Position numbers and translations under genes: made by a program. Of a stretch of DNA of 64,000 nt, positions 33,021-41,223 are shown in pieces. The stretch spans positions 7,180,877 to 7,244,876 of the forward strand of contig NZ_CM001403.1 of the NCBI RefSeq assembly GCF_000166195.2. The letters run 5' to 3'. The notes beneath the pieces are model-generated. The model was not told where the DNA came from. It searched no databases and worked only from the letters and a program-made list of their open reading frames with translations. Numbering within the stretch: position 1 is the first letter of the stretch; the number at the start of each line of letters is the position of its first letter. Origin of the DNA: Mucilaginibacter paludis DSM 18603 (GTDB lineage Bacteria > Bacteroidota > Bacteroidia > Sphingobacteriales > Sphingobacteriaceae).

Positions 33021-33766
33021 TTAACCTAACGGACATACATCAAACTTTTAATCGGGGTAAGGCTAACGAGGTAAAAGCCTTAACCGGCATTAACCTGGAT
33101 ATAAACAAAGGCGAATTTGTAGTTATTGTGGGCTCCAATGGTTCAGGAAAATCTACACTGCTGAATATGATAACAGGCAGTATTTTGCCGGGCCAGGGCA
33201 TCATCAACATTGATGGTGAAAATGTTACAAAGCTGCCCGATTATGAACGCAGCCAGTGGATAGCTCGCGTTTTTCAGAACCCGTTAAGCGGTACCGCATC
33301 CGACTTAAGCATATTGGATAATTTTAGGCTGGCTGCGCTGCGTACCAAACCCAAAGGTTTAAACATAGGTATTAACAACACTTTTATTGAGGTGGTTAAA
33401 AGCAGAATAGCCATTTTAGGGATGGGTTTGGAAAACAAGCTCTATCAGCCCATGGGCACGCTTTCCGGAGGCCAAAGGCAGGCTTTAACCTTGCTGATGA
33501 GTGTGATGGATGATTGCAAGATATTGCTATTGGACGAACCTACGGCCGCGCTCGACCCCCGATCGGCAGATATTGTGATGAGAACTGCCGATCAATTGAT
33601 TAAGGATTTTAGTTTGACTGCCATTTTAATTACCCATCACCTTAAGGATGCCTTTATCTACGGCAATCGCATCATTCAAATGGCCGAAGGAAAGATAATT
33701 CGTGATATAGCAGGTAACGATAAGGCGGAACTTAAACAAACAGACTTGTTTGAGTGGTTTGCTTAG
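33017..33766 (+). CDS. ABC transporter ATP-binding protein
   Basis: ATPase of 249 residues. Walker A GSNGSGKST (~39-47), Q-loop FQNPLSGTASDLS (~86-98), signature LSGGQRQALTL (~151-161), Walker B KILLLDEPTAALD (~171-183) and H-loop LITHH (~205-209) are all intact. It powers the TrpXYZ-type importer formed with the two upstream genes. Confidence 0.95.
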   Translation: MINLTDIHQTFNRGKANEVKALTGINLDINKGEFVVIVGSNGSGKSTLLNMITGSILPGQGIINIDGENVTKLPDYERSQWIARVFQNPLSGTASDLSILDNFRLAALRTKPKGLNIGINNTFIEVVKSRIAILGMGLENKLYQPMGTLSGGQRQALTLLMSVMDDCKILLLDEPTAALDPRSADIVMRTADQLIKDFSLTAILITHHLKDAFIYGNRIIQMAEGKIIRDIAGNDKAELKQTDLFEWFA

Positions 33767-33793
33767 TGGCAAAGTAATTGCTGAGCTTAAATC

Positions 33794-34072
33794 ATGACAA
33801 AGAACAACAAATTTGAAACTATATTGGATGCCTACCAATTAGCGGAAGGAGCCCAGATCAGGGCGAAAAAATATCCTGAGGAAATATTTACTTTGGCCCA
33901 ATACCAGGCCGATAAACGAGGGTATATGGCTTATCCTTTAGATAACGGCATCACCTTTAACGATTTTGGCGTTTTGATAACCGAAACCGAATTACTGAAG
34001 GATTATGAAATAGCAAGTGTTGAAGTACCCGATGTTAAGTTGGACTTACAGGCTGAAAGAAAAGTTGCTTAA
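33794..34072 (+). CDS. Hypothetical 92-residue protein
   Basis: Not recognised. A soluble acidic 92-residue protein without signal peptide or membrane segment, composed of an N-terminal helix (FETILDAYQLAEGAQIRAKK) and a C-terminal beta-like half (VLITETELLKDYEIASVEVPDVKL). It starts 27 nt after the ABC ATPase stop, on the same strand, so it may be the fourth gene of that operon. Confidence 0.6.
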   Translation: MTKNNKFETILDAYQLAEGAQIRAKKYPEEIFTLAQYQADKRGYMAYPLDNGITFNDFGVLITETELLKDYEIASVEVPDVKLDLQAERKVA

Positions 34073-34227
34073 AATTAACTGGAGGCACTTTTAGGCAACT
34101 CGCTGATTAAGGCGAGTATGCCTGCTGAAACCATTCATGAGGATTGCTTTAATGTAAAAACACATCATTTGGTTTTATGCGTAATATAACCCGCAACTTT
34201 AAACCAGAGCACGGTTATCAAAGTATG

Positions 34228-34752
34228 TTATTTTTTTAAGTTCAACGCTTGTACCACGGCTAAAGCCTGGCGCGAGTGTTCTGTGCCTTCCAACATCGAT
34301 TCGTAGCTAAGGGCGATCTTGCCTTTCATATCAACTACAAAAGTTTGTCGGCCCGTCATAAAAAATTTGTTTTTTACACCAAACATCTTTAATACTTTGT
34401 TATCCGGGTCGCTTAACAAAATGAAAGGTAGCTGGTGGTTCTTCTGGAAGTTTTTGTGGCTCTCTACCGTGCCTGCATTAATGCCTATTACTTGCGCTCC
34501 GGCTTTGGTAAAATCGGCAAAACTATCGCGAAAGGCACAGGCCTCTTTGGTGCATACCATGCTTTCGTCCTTAGGATAAAAGTAAACTATCAGTATATGC
34601 TTGCCGATGGCGTCTTTAATGTTAAACAGTTTACCATCCTGATCTTTCAATGAAAACGATGGCACAGCATCGCCAACGGTTAAAACTTTTTGAGCCCTTG
34701 TTGTTAACTGCAAAAGCAGAACAAATGCTAAGGTTGAAAAGATGTACTTCAT
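34228..34752 (-). CDS. Exported peroxiredoxin, BCP/PrxQ type
   Basis: Thiol peroxidase of 174 residues with a signal peptide (MKYIFSTLAFVLLLQLTTRAQ), so it probably acts in the periplasm. The peroxidatic Cys67 lies in YPKDESMVCTKEAC, and Cys72 five residues later is the expected resolving cysteine of PrxQ enzymes. Arg in MTGRQTFVVD is the conserved active-site Arg. The usual T-P-G-C context is S-M-V-C here. It would reduce hydroperoxides using a periplasmic thioredoxin-like donor. Apparently single. Confidence 0.9.
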   Translation of the reverse strand: MKYIFSTLAFVLLLQLTTRAQKVLTVGDAVPSFSLKDQDGKLFNIKDAIGKHILIVYFYPKDESMVCTKEACAFRDSFADFTKAGAQVIGINAGTVESHKNFQKNHQLPFILLSDPDNKVLKMFGVKNKFFMTGRQTFVVDMKGKIALSYESMLEGTEHSRQALAVVQALNLKK

Positions 34753-34811
34753 GGTTGTTTATTTTAATTTACGAGGTTGAATGATAAAAAGATCGATCCT
34801 GATCAAAAACT

Positions 34812-35324
34812 TTAATTTGAGTCAAACTTAACTCTTCCGCCAAAATCCTGTACCCAATACTTTTGATGTTCGGCTATACCAATCTCGGTAAAGCGCGGGT
34901 CCATCAGGTTTTTACAGTGTTCTTTACTTTTAAACCAACCGTTCAGTACCTCTTCAATACTCTGCTGATTGTAGGCTATATTTTCGCCAATGGCGTAGCT
35001 TTCATAGTTTTCATAAGTGTAGCCGGCTTGCACCAATCTGTCCTCTATGCTACGGCCATCCTTACTTTTATGGTTAAAGTACTTGTTGCGGTACATATCG
35101 TAGGCATGCTCCCGGGCAGCGTTTGCCAACAGGGTATTCCAGGTTAAGGGAGCGGCGGCCTTCATGAAGCTATCGCCACATTTGCAGCCCTGTGCACGCC
35201 TGGCGTTGATGCTGTTCAAAAACTGCTCTTTAAATTGCTGCTCGCTGATCCGTAATGATGATTGCCCTGACGCAAAGGGCATCAATAACAAAAATAAAAC
35301 CGATGATATATAAAGCCTTTTCAT
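34812..35324 (-). CDS. Exported CAP/SCP-domain protein
   Basis: A 170-residue secreted protein of the CAP (SCP/PR-1) superfamily. The ATG ending at 35324 is chosen because it precedes a signal peptide (MKRLYISSVLFLLLMPFASGQ) and sits 12 nt after a perfect -7 box; the longer frame runs 20 codons upstream into the PAP2 gene. Family features are HAYDMYRNKYFNHKSKDG, GENIAYNQQS, and the C-terminal EHCKNLMDPRFTEIGIA...WVQDFGG. Proposed CAP roles include lipid or sterol binding. It lies directly downstream of the sphingolipid genes, but its own promoter suggests it is separate. Confidence 0.85.
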   Translation of the reverse strand: MKRLYISSVLFLLLMPFASGQSSLRISEQQFKEQFLNSINARRAQGCKCGDSFMKAAAPLTWNTLLANAAREHAYDMYRNKYFNHKSKDGRSIEDRLVQAGYTYENYESYAIGENIAYNQQSIEEVLNGWFKSKEHCKNLMDPRFTEIGIAEHQKYWVQDFGGRVKFDSN

Positions 35325-35335
35325 ATTGTACTTTA

Positions 35336-35343
35336 CAAACATA
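35336..35343 (-). promoter_or_regulatory. Candidate -7 box of the CAP gene
   Basis: The minus strand reads TATGTTTG, an exact TANNTTTG match, 12 nt from the start codon at 35324. This implies a very short leader and lies inside the gap and end region after the PAP2 gene. Confidence 0.5.
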
Positions 35344-35364
35344 ACTGTATTTGCTTGAGGAGGC

Positions 35365-36309
35365 TCAGGATATTGCCTTTTCAAATCTATCGATAAATCG
35401 GTTAAATACTACCGATTTTGCAACTAACAAATTGAAAAAAATGATCCCTATTATAGCGCAGGTAATACCAGCAAGTACATCTAAAACATAATGGTGGCTA
35501 AGATACACCGCTGCAAACCAGATGCCCAACATTACAGTAGCGAAAAAGATGTTGGCTGCACCCAATTTGTTTTTTACACCGTAGTATAAAACAATAATAG
35601 GGTATGAGGAGTGTAGCGAAGGCATTGCGGCGAATACATTGGATCCTTTGGCATAAATGCCTTTAAACAGATTTATGTTAAAATAATGATCGAATTTGGC
35701 CAGGCCCGCGGTGTTGCCAGGTGTATGTGCTACAAAATTAAAGCCATGATACTGCACATACCAGGGTGGCGCAGCCGGAAAAGTGTAGTAGATGATAAAG
35801 CCTATAAAATTAACCAGCACAAAGGTGAATAGGAAAAGCAAAAATTGTCGGCGTTTTTTAAAAAATAAATAAACCGCAAAGGCCATTGGAACGGGTACCC
35901 AGCAAAGGTAAAAAATACCACATATCAGGTCGAGCGCGGTATTGCCGTTATAGCGCCAGTATTCATTCGGCGTGAGGAGCTTTCCGCTGATGTTGATGCC
36001 GAAGGTGTGTTTCTCCAGGTTATACAGATCAGCAATATGCACTGTGGCGTAGTTATAGTTGGGGAAGGCCTTCATGTAATCGTAAATGATCCAGTATACG
36101 ATGAAGATGGAAAAGCCTGTAATAAACTTCCGGGAAATGGAGGAGGCATAAAAGGCAAGATTAAACAAGCCTACCAGTACCAATTGGTCTGCTTTGTAAC
36201 CTACCAATAACCACGAGAGCAGCAAGTAGCCCAATGATATAGCCGCCACAACCGCGATAGTTTTGCCGTTGATAATAATCCCCCCATTTGGGCCGGAAGC
36301 AGTAGCCAT
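35365..36309 (-). CDS. Aur1-like PAP2 membrane transferase (candidate inositol phosphoceramide synthase)
   Basis: A 314-residue inner-membrane protein with about six hydrophobic helices. The PAP2-superfamily active site is split over AAMPSLHSSYP (His233) and YLSHHYVLD (His273 and Asp277). The A-M-P-S-L-H-S and Y-L-x-H-H-Y-x-x-D forms are those of the PAP2_3/Aur1 branch, which includes yeast inositol phosphoceramide synthase and mycobacterial relatives, rather than simple phosphatases. The inferred role is transfer of phosphoinositol from phosphatidylinositol to ceramide, supported by the neighbouring inositol and ceramide genes. It overlaps the hydroxylase gene by one base. A phosphatase role cannot be excluded. 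Confidence 0.8.
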   Translation of the reverse strand: MATASGPNGGIIINGKTIAVVAAISLGYLLLSWLLVGYKADQLVLVGLFNLAFYASSISRKFITGFSIFIVYWIIYDYMKAFPNYNYATVHIADLYNLEKHTFGINISGKLLTPNEYWRYNGNTALDLICGIFYLCWVPVPMAFAVYLFFKKRRQFLLFLFTFVLVNFIGFIIYYTFPAAPPWYVQYHGFNFVAHTPGNTAGLAKFDHYFNINLFKGIYAKGSNVFAAMPSLHSSYPIIVLYYGVKNKLGAANIFFATVMLGIWFAAVYLSHHYVLDVLAGITCAIIGIIFFNLLVAKSVVFNRFIDRFEKAIS

Positions 36310-36929
36310 TATTTATTGGTGAAGTGCGAGCGGAAAATTTTATCCCAAAAATCAGAACTTACCCCATAACCCTTGCTGGGGTCTGAATAATGGTGAAGCA
36401 TGTGATGCTGTTTGATTTTTTTCCAGATGCCCGATTTAAAATTGAAATGGTGGATGGCATAATGCGTCATATCATAAACCAGGTATCCACCGATAAAGCC
36501 CGGAAAAAAAGCATACACATAAGTATCGGGCAATATGGCGCTAAACAGCAGGTAAAAGCCCAGAGCCAGGGGTATACTTGCCGAAGGGGGCAAAACCAAT
36601 CTTTTTAAATCGTTAGGATAATCGTGGTGCACACCGTGGAAAATAAAGTGCAAACGGTAGGCCCACTTTGCCTTAGGTACATAGTGAAACACAAAGCGGT
36701 GCATAATGTATTCAACAAACGTCCATACAAACAAACCTGCAAGCAAAAGGCCTGTAAAAGTGAGTATGCCCATTGATACTACAAACAGGGCCTTATAAAT
36801 TAAAAACAGAATAACTGGTACATAAACGATTAGGGGTACAAAAAAGTGAACTTTAGAGAATGCCTCTAAAAGATCGCTTTTAAACATCCTTATGGATTCA
36901 CTGGAGTTTGAAACATAATTTTTCTTCAT
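36309..36929 (-). CDS. Fatty acid hydroxylase superfamily protein (likely sphingolipid 2-hydroxylase)
   Basis: Membrane di-iron oxygenase of 206 residues. The histidine boxes are complete: H77-x4-H82 (EYIMHRFVFHY), H94-x3-H98-x2-H101-H102 (LHFIFHGVHHDYP), H156-x3-H160-H161 and H175-H176-x2-H179-H180 (HHMLHHY). GVHHDYPND and the small size match the Scs7/FA2H branch that hydroxylates the N-acyl chain of ceramides, and it lacks the cytochrome b5 domain of yeast Scs7. Sphingobacteriaceae are known to contain 2-hydroxy fatty acyl ceramides. It lies between DUF4833 (7 nt) and PAP2 (1-nt overlap) in a tight operon. Confidence 0.85.
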   Translation of the reverse strand: MKKNYVSNSSESIRMFKSDLLEAFSKVHFFVPLIVYVPVILFLIYKALFVVSMGILTFTGLLLAGLFVWTFVEYIMHRFVFHYVPKAKWAYRLHFIFHGVHHDYPNDLKRLVLPPSASIPLALGFYLLFSAILPDTYVYAFFPGFIGGYLVYDMTHYAIHHFNFKSGIWKKIKQHHMLHHYSDPSKGYGVSSDFWDKIFRSHFTNK

Positions 36930-36936
36930 TGCATTT

Positions 36937-37536
36937 TCACGGTTTAAAACGTTCCATTATTTCTTTTCCGGTTGCAGGGTCGGTTCCTTTAACCTCAACA
37001 TAAACCACATTAGGTACCCAAAAAGTACCACCTTCAATCCGGATAAAGATTTTATTTAATATGGCCTGTTTTTTATCAATTGTGGCGTAAATATGATATT
37101 TATTATCTGTGGCCGATTTCATCAGCGACAGCGGATATTTTTTATACGATACAAATCGCACGTCAAATTTACCATTATCCAGCGGTTTTGTAACCAAGCC
37201 GTAAGCAAATTTTCGCTGAATAAAGTTGAGCTCCTCTTTTTGTCCGCGTTCGTTGTACTTTATCCAGTAAACGTGCACAGGGTTTTCCTTATCAGGCTCG
37301 CCGTTAGTGTTTACGTTCAGGTCGTAAACAATGGTGTTGGTATTAGGGTCGCGCTGTACATAAAATAATTTACTCGGTACAGCAGGAACCGGAAAATTAA
37401 CCGCCCTGGTTTTTATTTTCCTTGATGTTGTATCGTAACCAACCACATAATTGTGGTGTGGCATAATCTTGCCCGCTACTGATGAAGGGTGAAAGATCAA
37501 GGCAAAATTCAACAGGATAGAAAAAGCTATATTCAT
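36937..37536 (-). CDS. DUF4833 exported protein
   Basis: A 199-residue protein of unknown function with an N-terminal hydrophobic segment that looks like a signal peptide. The family core is LFYVQRDPNTNTIVYDLN (~57-74), then GEPDKENPVHVYWIKY and FVSYKKYPLSL. It probably has a beta-rich periplasmic fold. Its place between the phosphatidyltransferase and the hydroxylase, with 23- and 7-nt gaps, suggests a part in making or handling the inositol sphingolipid; this is only by association. Confidence 0.75.
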   Translation of the reverse strand: MNIAFSILLNFALIFHPSSVAGKIMPHHNYVVGYDTTSRKIKTRAVNFPVPAVPSKLFYVQRDPNTNTIVYDLNVNTNGEPDKENPVHVYWIKYNERGQKEELNFIQRKFAYGLVTKPLDNGKFDVRFVSYKKYPLSLMKSATDNKYHIYATIDKKQAILNKIFIRIEGGTFWVPNVVYVEVKGTDPATGKEIMERFKP

Positions 37537-37559
37537 TAATTTGATCTCAACTGTTATTC

Positions 37560-38279
37560 TTATTTATTCTCGTTGGCATCCATCGTTTTTTTGGCATCGT
37601 AAAGTCTTTTAAACGCAGTAATGTTAGATAGAACGGCCAGCACAACAATAGGCACTGTAAAAATGGTAATGGTTTCAAAAACATGAAAAGGGATTCCGGG
37701 GATGTAAAGCTTATAATCGCCCCCGATGTAGGATGATGACACGCCGCATAAGATGGCAAACAAGCCAATGGTAATCACCCGTTCCGGGCGTTGCATTAAA
37801 CCGCCTTTGCATTCTATCCCCAATCCTTCGGCGCGCGCCCTTACATAACTCACCATCATAGAACCGATGAGCGCAATGAAGGCGAATATCGAACTCAAAA
37901 AATAGTGATGTGCCACCAGGTAATAACAAATACCTAAAAACATAATCAGCTCGCTGTATCTATCCAGTACCGAATCATAAAGCGCACCAAATTTCGAGCT
38001 CATTTTGCCCAGGCGGGCTACTTGCCCATCGAGCATGTCAAATAAACCGGCAAACAAAACCAAAGCGCCTGCCCATCCCACATAACTCAAATCGCCGCGG
38101 TTACCTTCTTCGGCACCTAAAATAAATATACCGGCAACAGCTACATTCAGTAACAAGCCTATGGTGGTTACGGCGTTAGGCGTTAGCCCCAATTTGATTA
38201 AAACTTTAACCAACGGGTCAATAACTTTATATATACCTAATTGAAGGTTGAGCCGGAGCGTAGTTTGTGGCATAGTCAA
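37560..38279 (-). CDS. CDP-alcohol phosphatidyltransferase (candidate phosphatidylinositol(-phosphate) synthase)
   Basis: Integral membrane enzyme of 239 residues with about six helices. The class signature is complete: D81-x2-D84-G85-x2-A-R89-x8-G98-x3-D102-x3-D106. It joins CDP-diacylglycerol to an alcohol. Phosphatidylserine, phosphatidylglycerophosphate and phosphatidylinositol synthases share the motif, so the alcohol is not readable. The neighbouring myo-inositol-1-phosphate synthase makes inositol-1-phosphate the best guess, as in the Bacteroides thetaiotaomicron inositol lipid cluster. It lies 11 nt after the DUF5686 gene. Confidence 0.85.
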   Translation of the reverse strand: MTMPQTTLRLNLQLGIYKVIDPLVKVLIKLGLTPNAVTTIGLLLNVAVAGIFILGAEEGNRGDLSYVGWAGALVLFAGLFDMLDGQVARLGKMSSKFGALYDSVLDRYSELIMFLGICYYLVAHHYFLSSIFAFIALIGSMMVSYVRARAEGLGIECKGGLMQRPERVITIGLFAILCGVSSSYIGGDYKLYIPGIPFHVFETITIFTVPIVVLAVLSNITAFKRLYDAKKTMDANENK

Positions 38280-38290
38280 TTTTTTTAATG

Positions 38291-40831
38291 TTAAAAATCT
38301 AACCGGGCCCTTGTTCTGATACCGAACTGAGGCGCGTTTTGATGATCTAAATAGTTAAAACGTTCAACCAGATCCACTCTGAAGAACTTCAATATATTAC
38401 CTATACCAATGCTGCCCTCGGTATATGGCCCGTTATTTAAAGTGTAGGTTAGCGGCCTTCCCTGGGCATCCACAGGGAACTGTATTAATGAAGGATGAAG
38501 GTTAGGGTTGTTCTCGTCGCGTACGGCGCCATAAAGTGCCTTAAATGTAATAAATTCGCGGAACTTTAACCGTTTAAGCAAAGGTACTTTATTAAAAATA
38601 AATCCATTAAAGCAATGGTCGAGCGTTACGCTGGCGTAATGGTCACTCACAAACTCCAAAAAGTTCATCAGGTTATACGAATCTAACTGATAGGCATAAG
38701 TTTGATTGGCCCTGTGTACTGTTAACAACGGGAAAGGTATTCTACCAAAAGCATAATCCCCTTCGGCAACAAAGTCTGTATAGCCCAATTGCGATAAATA
38801 GAAACGTTTATCTATCCGGGCGTGTAAGTTTTGATAATTGTATTGGCCGCCAAATAATCCCTTTACGCCCTGGGTGTAATTTAACGACAGGATGGGGTAT
38901 TTACTTGGTATAGTAATGCGGTATATTTTACCTTGCAACAACTGCTCATGCGGAGCATAGCGTATGCCGAAAGATAACTCAGAGGTTGTAATATTGGGTA
39001 TTGATTCCAATTGACCGTTTACGTACTGGTTAAAATATAACGATCCGGCAGGTGATTGTTTCCAGCTCTTAAACCCTAAGGTATAGGATAGGTGGCTCTC
39101 ATATTCGCGTACGTAGTCTACCTTGTAAAAATCGTTATAAAGGTACTTGTCGTTTACACCGCGTTTAAAGGATAGCAAAAAGTTATCTTCCTGTACAAAC
39201 TGTAATTCGGCCCCAGGAATTTTAGTATCCCGTTGCACGCTCGCCCTGATGTAGTTCTGCGGAAATTTGTAAATGGTTTTATTGTTCAGCGAGTACGTGG
39301 CGCTTAAAAAATACTTCCATTTTTGGTCCTTAAAGCCATAGGCGCCATAAGTTTCAAAATAATATCTTTTGCTTAGTTCGGGCGTGGTCCGTCCGCCTAA
39401 ACGTAAACGGAAGCCTTCAACCGGGTTAAAGCTATAAAACGCATTGGCAGGGCCCAGCTCGAAAGGGCCGAATGATTTATACCCGGCCAACACCAGCGAT
39501 GCAATGTCCATCGTACGCTTAAAGGCGGGGATGGTTTGTAAACTGTCTATGTTTTTATAAACTTTAGATTCTGCTTTGGTTAGCGTATCCTTTCCGCGGC
39601 TTGCCACCCAGAATTGGTCGCTACGTTCTTTGGCCTCGTCGGTAACCAATCCACTAACACCGTTATAAGTTGAATCGGGGCGTGGCTGGTTGAGCACATA
39701 ATTCCGGTAGGATACCGTTCGCTGACCAAAAAGACCCGCTTTACCTTTTTTGGTGATTCCAAAATCGGCCATCATATCGCTTTTTACCAGTTGGTAGCGT
39801 CCCTGCGCATTTTTATCAAACGATAGATTGACGTACATATCCCGTACCCAGTTCAGGTTGATATTTTTGTTGATGGATAGTTTAGCTTTTTGCACAGCAT
39901 AATTGGTATCCAGTGTGATATAGATTTCGCCCTCGAACAACATATCGGTAGTGTTGCGTGGGGTGAAGCTGAGCTCTATCAATTTATTATTATTATCGTC
40001 GGTAATGGTATCGGTAATAAAAAATTTATAAAAAGTTGGTGCTTCATCAGCAATAGGGCTCAGAAACTGGTTGGTCATCAGGAAGATGTTATTGGAATAA
40101 ATATCAACGTCAGAGTACATCCGGTTAAGGTATGTGTTGATACCATCATCATCAATAAAGCCCCCGAAGTTTACTTTTTTGGCTCCTAACACAACGGCCT
40201 TTTTACTTTCAGGATTTTTACGGTAGTAATTTTGAGTCAGTTTTTCATCAAGATAAACAGGTAATAACGATTTGCCGGGAACCAACGTAGAATCGCGGTT
40301 ATCAAATAGGAATTTATACGATCTGAAGATCTTTTTCTCGCCGATAGTAGACGACAGGTTGCTGAACGAAAACTGTAACTTTTCGTACTGCTGATACTCC
40401 GCATAATCATAACTCTGTATGCGGTTTCTATCTTTATGTTCAATAACTTTCCTGATCAACTCAACCGCTGGGTTATCTTTATTGCGGTAACGTTGCCTTT
40501 TGGCCGAATTAACGGTAACCTCGTTGAGCGTTTTACCTTCGGGTTCAAGCCTGATATTGATCACTTGCTCTTCTCCGGGTTTGATGGTACGAAGTACTGT
40601 TTTATAACCTAAAAAAGTGATTTTTATTTCCGCGAAGGGTTTATTTGTTCTTAAAGTATATTTTCCGGAGATATCAGTGCTTGTGCCAACGCTGCTACCT
40701 GTAAACGCCACAGATACGTAGGGCAATGTCTGATTGGTTTTAGCATCTGTTACAACGCCCCTGATAATGGTGGTTTGCCCCTGTACCAGGATTGAAAAAA
40801 AAACAAGAAACGCGGATAATATATACTTCAT
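38291..40831 (-). CDS. DUF5686 outer-membrane protein with carboxypeptidase-regulatory-like domain
   Basis: An 846-residue protein. The signal peptide is MKYILSAFLVFFSILVQGQ. Residues ~22-105 form the CarboxypepD_reg-like beta-sandwich (IIRGVVTDAKTNQTLPYVSV...GTSTDISGKYTL) common to TonB-dependent proteins. The remaining DUF5686 region is rich in alternating aromatic beta-strands and ends in RARLDF, as expected for an outer-membrane barrel. There is no TonB plug. It is the first gene of the downstream lipid operon, so a role in moving or placing the inositol lipid in the outer membrane is an attractive but untested idea. Confidence 0.85.
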   Translation of the reverse strand: MKYILSAFLVFFSILVQGQTTIIRGVVTDAKTNQTLPYVSVAFTGSSVGTSTDISGKYTLRTNKPFAEIKITFLGYKTVLRTIKPGEEQVINIRLEPEGKTLNEVTVNSAKRQRYRNKDNPAVELIRKVIEHKDRNRIQSYDYAEYQQYEKLQFSFSNLSSTIGEKKIFRSYKFLFDNRDSTLVPGKSLLPVYLDEKLTQNYYRKNPESKKAVVLGAKKVNFGGFIDDDGINTYLNRMYSDVDIYSNNIFLMTNQFLSPIADEAPTFYKFFITDTITDDNNNKLIELSFTPRNTTDMLFEGEIYITLDTNYAVQKAKLSINKNINLNWVRDMYVNLSFDKNAQGRYQLVKSDMMADFGITKKGKAGLFGQRTVSYRNYVLNQPRPDSTYNGVSGLVTDEAKERSDQFWVASRGKDTLTKAESKVYKNIDSLQTIPAFKRTMDIASLVLAGYKSFGPFELGPANAFYSFNPVEGFRLRLGGRTTPELSKRYYFETYGAYGFKDQKWKYFLSATYSLNNKTIYKFPQNYIRASVQRDTKIPGAELQFVQEDNFLLSFKRGVNDKYLYNDFYKVDYVREYESHLSYTLGFKSWKQSPAGSLYFNQYVNGQLESIPNITTSELSFGIRYAPHEQLLQGKIYRITIPSKYPILSLNYTQGVKGLFGGQYNYQNLHARIDKRFYLSQLGYTDFVAEGDYAFGRIPFPLLTVHRANQTYAYQLDSYNLMNFLEFVSDHYASVTLDHCFNGFIFNKVPLLKRLKFREFITFKALYGAVRDENNPNLHPSLIQFPVDAQGRPLTYTLNNGPYTEGSIGIGNILKFFRVDLVERFNYLDHQNAPQFGIRTRARLDF

Positions 40832-41183
40832 TTGTGATACTAATACGTTTTATTTACATCAGCATATTGTATGCTGAAATTATTATAATAAAACGTAACA
40901 AAGGTAAAAAAAAACAACTTAGACGTTTGTGGTCAAAAAGTCAAATCTCGTTATCTTAACAGACGGTAAAACTCGGCCGTTGTTACAAGATAGGTTTAAA
41001 TATATCACTTACATCCAGATTGTGTTCACTTGCTCCCGGCGCCCTCAGCTGTGCGATGCTTTTTGCTTTAAATGCAATCAAAACACTAATAAAACTGCAT
41101 ATGTTAGTCGCAAATATTTAGGTTTTTGGCCCAATGTGCATCCGCATAAACTGTTTGCTTTATAACATACCGCGTTTAGAAAC
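40832..41183. other. Intergenic region between DUF5686 and inositol-phosphate synthase genes
   Basis: About 350 bp. It holds the nested inverted repeat and -7 box described separately. A 78-codon plus-strand frame at 40929-41165 has no recognisable features and an unusual Cys/Thr/Arg composition, so it is not called. Confidence 0.5.
40844..40906 (-). promoter_or_regulatory. Promoter and nested inverted repeat of the DUF5686-led lipid operon
   Basis: The minus strand carries TACCTTTG at 40899-40906, an exact TANNTTTG match. Directly downstream are two nested inverted repeats. The outer 11-bp arms are 40844-40854 and 40887-40897 (TACGTTTTATT / AATAAAACGTA). The inner 8-bp arms are 40859-40866 and 40870-40877 (TCAGCATA / TATGCTGA) around a 3-nt loop. 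The whole lies 13-66 nt before the start codon, so it could be a structured leader or a regulator binding site. Confidence 0.55.
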
Positions 41184-41212
41184 AAAGAGCCTGTTAATAT
41201 AACAAGCTCTTT
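41184..41212 (-). terminator. Terminator of the inositol-phosphate synthase gene
   Basis: Arms 41184-41196 and 41200-41212 pair over 12 of 13 positions around a 3-nt loop (GAGC...GCTC core), followed on the minus strand by TTTGTTT. It starts 12 nt after the end of the gene. It implies that the DUF5686-led genes form a separate transcript. Confidence 0.7.
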
Positions 41213-41223
41213 ATTTCAGGCAT

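Noticed and set aside
40929..41165. 78-codon plus-strand frame before the DUF5686 promoter
   Set aside because: No family resemblance, odd composition, no promoter or ribosome site, and it lies over a regulatory gap.
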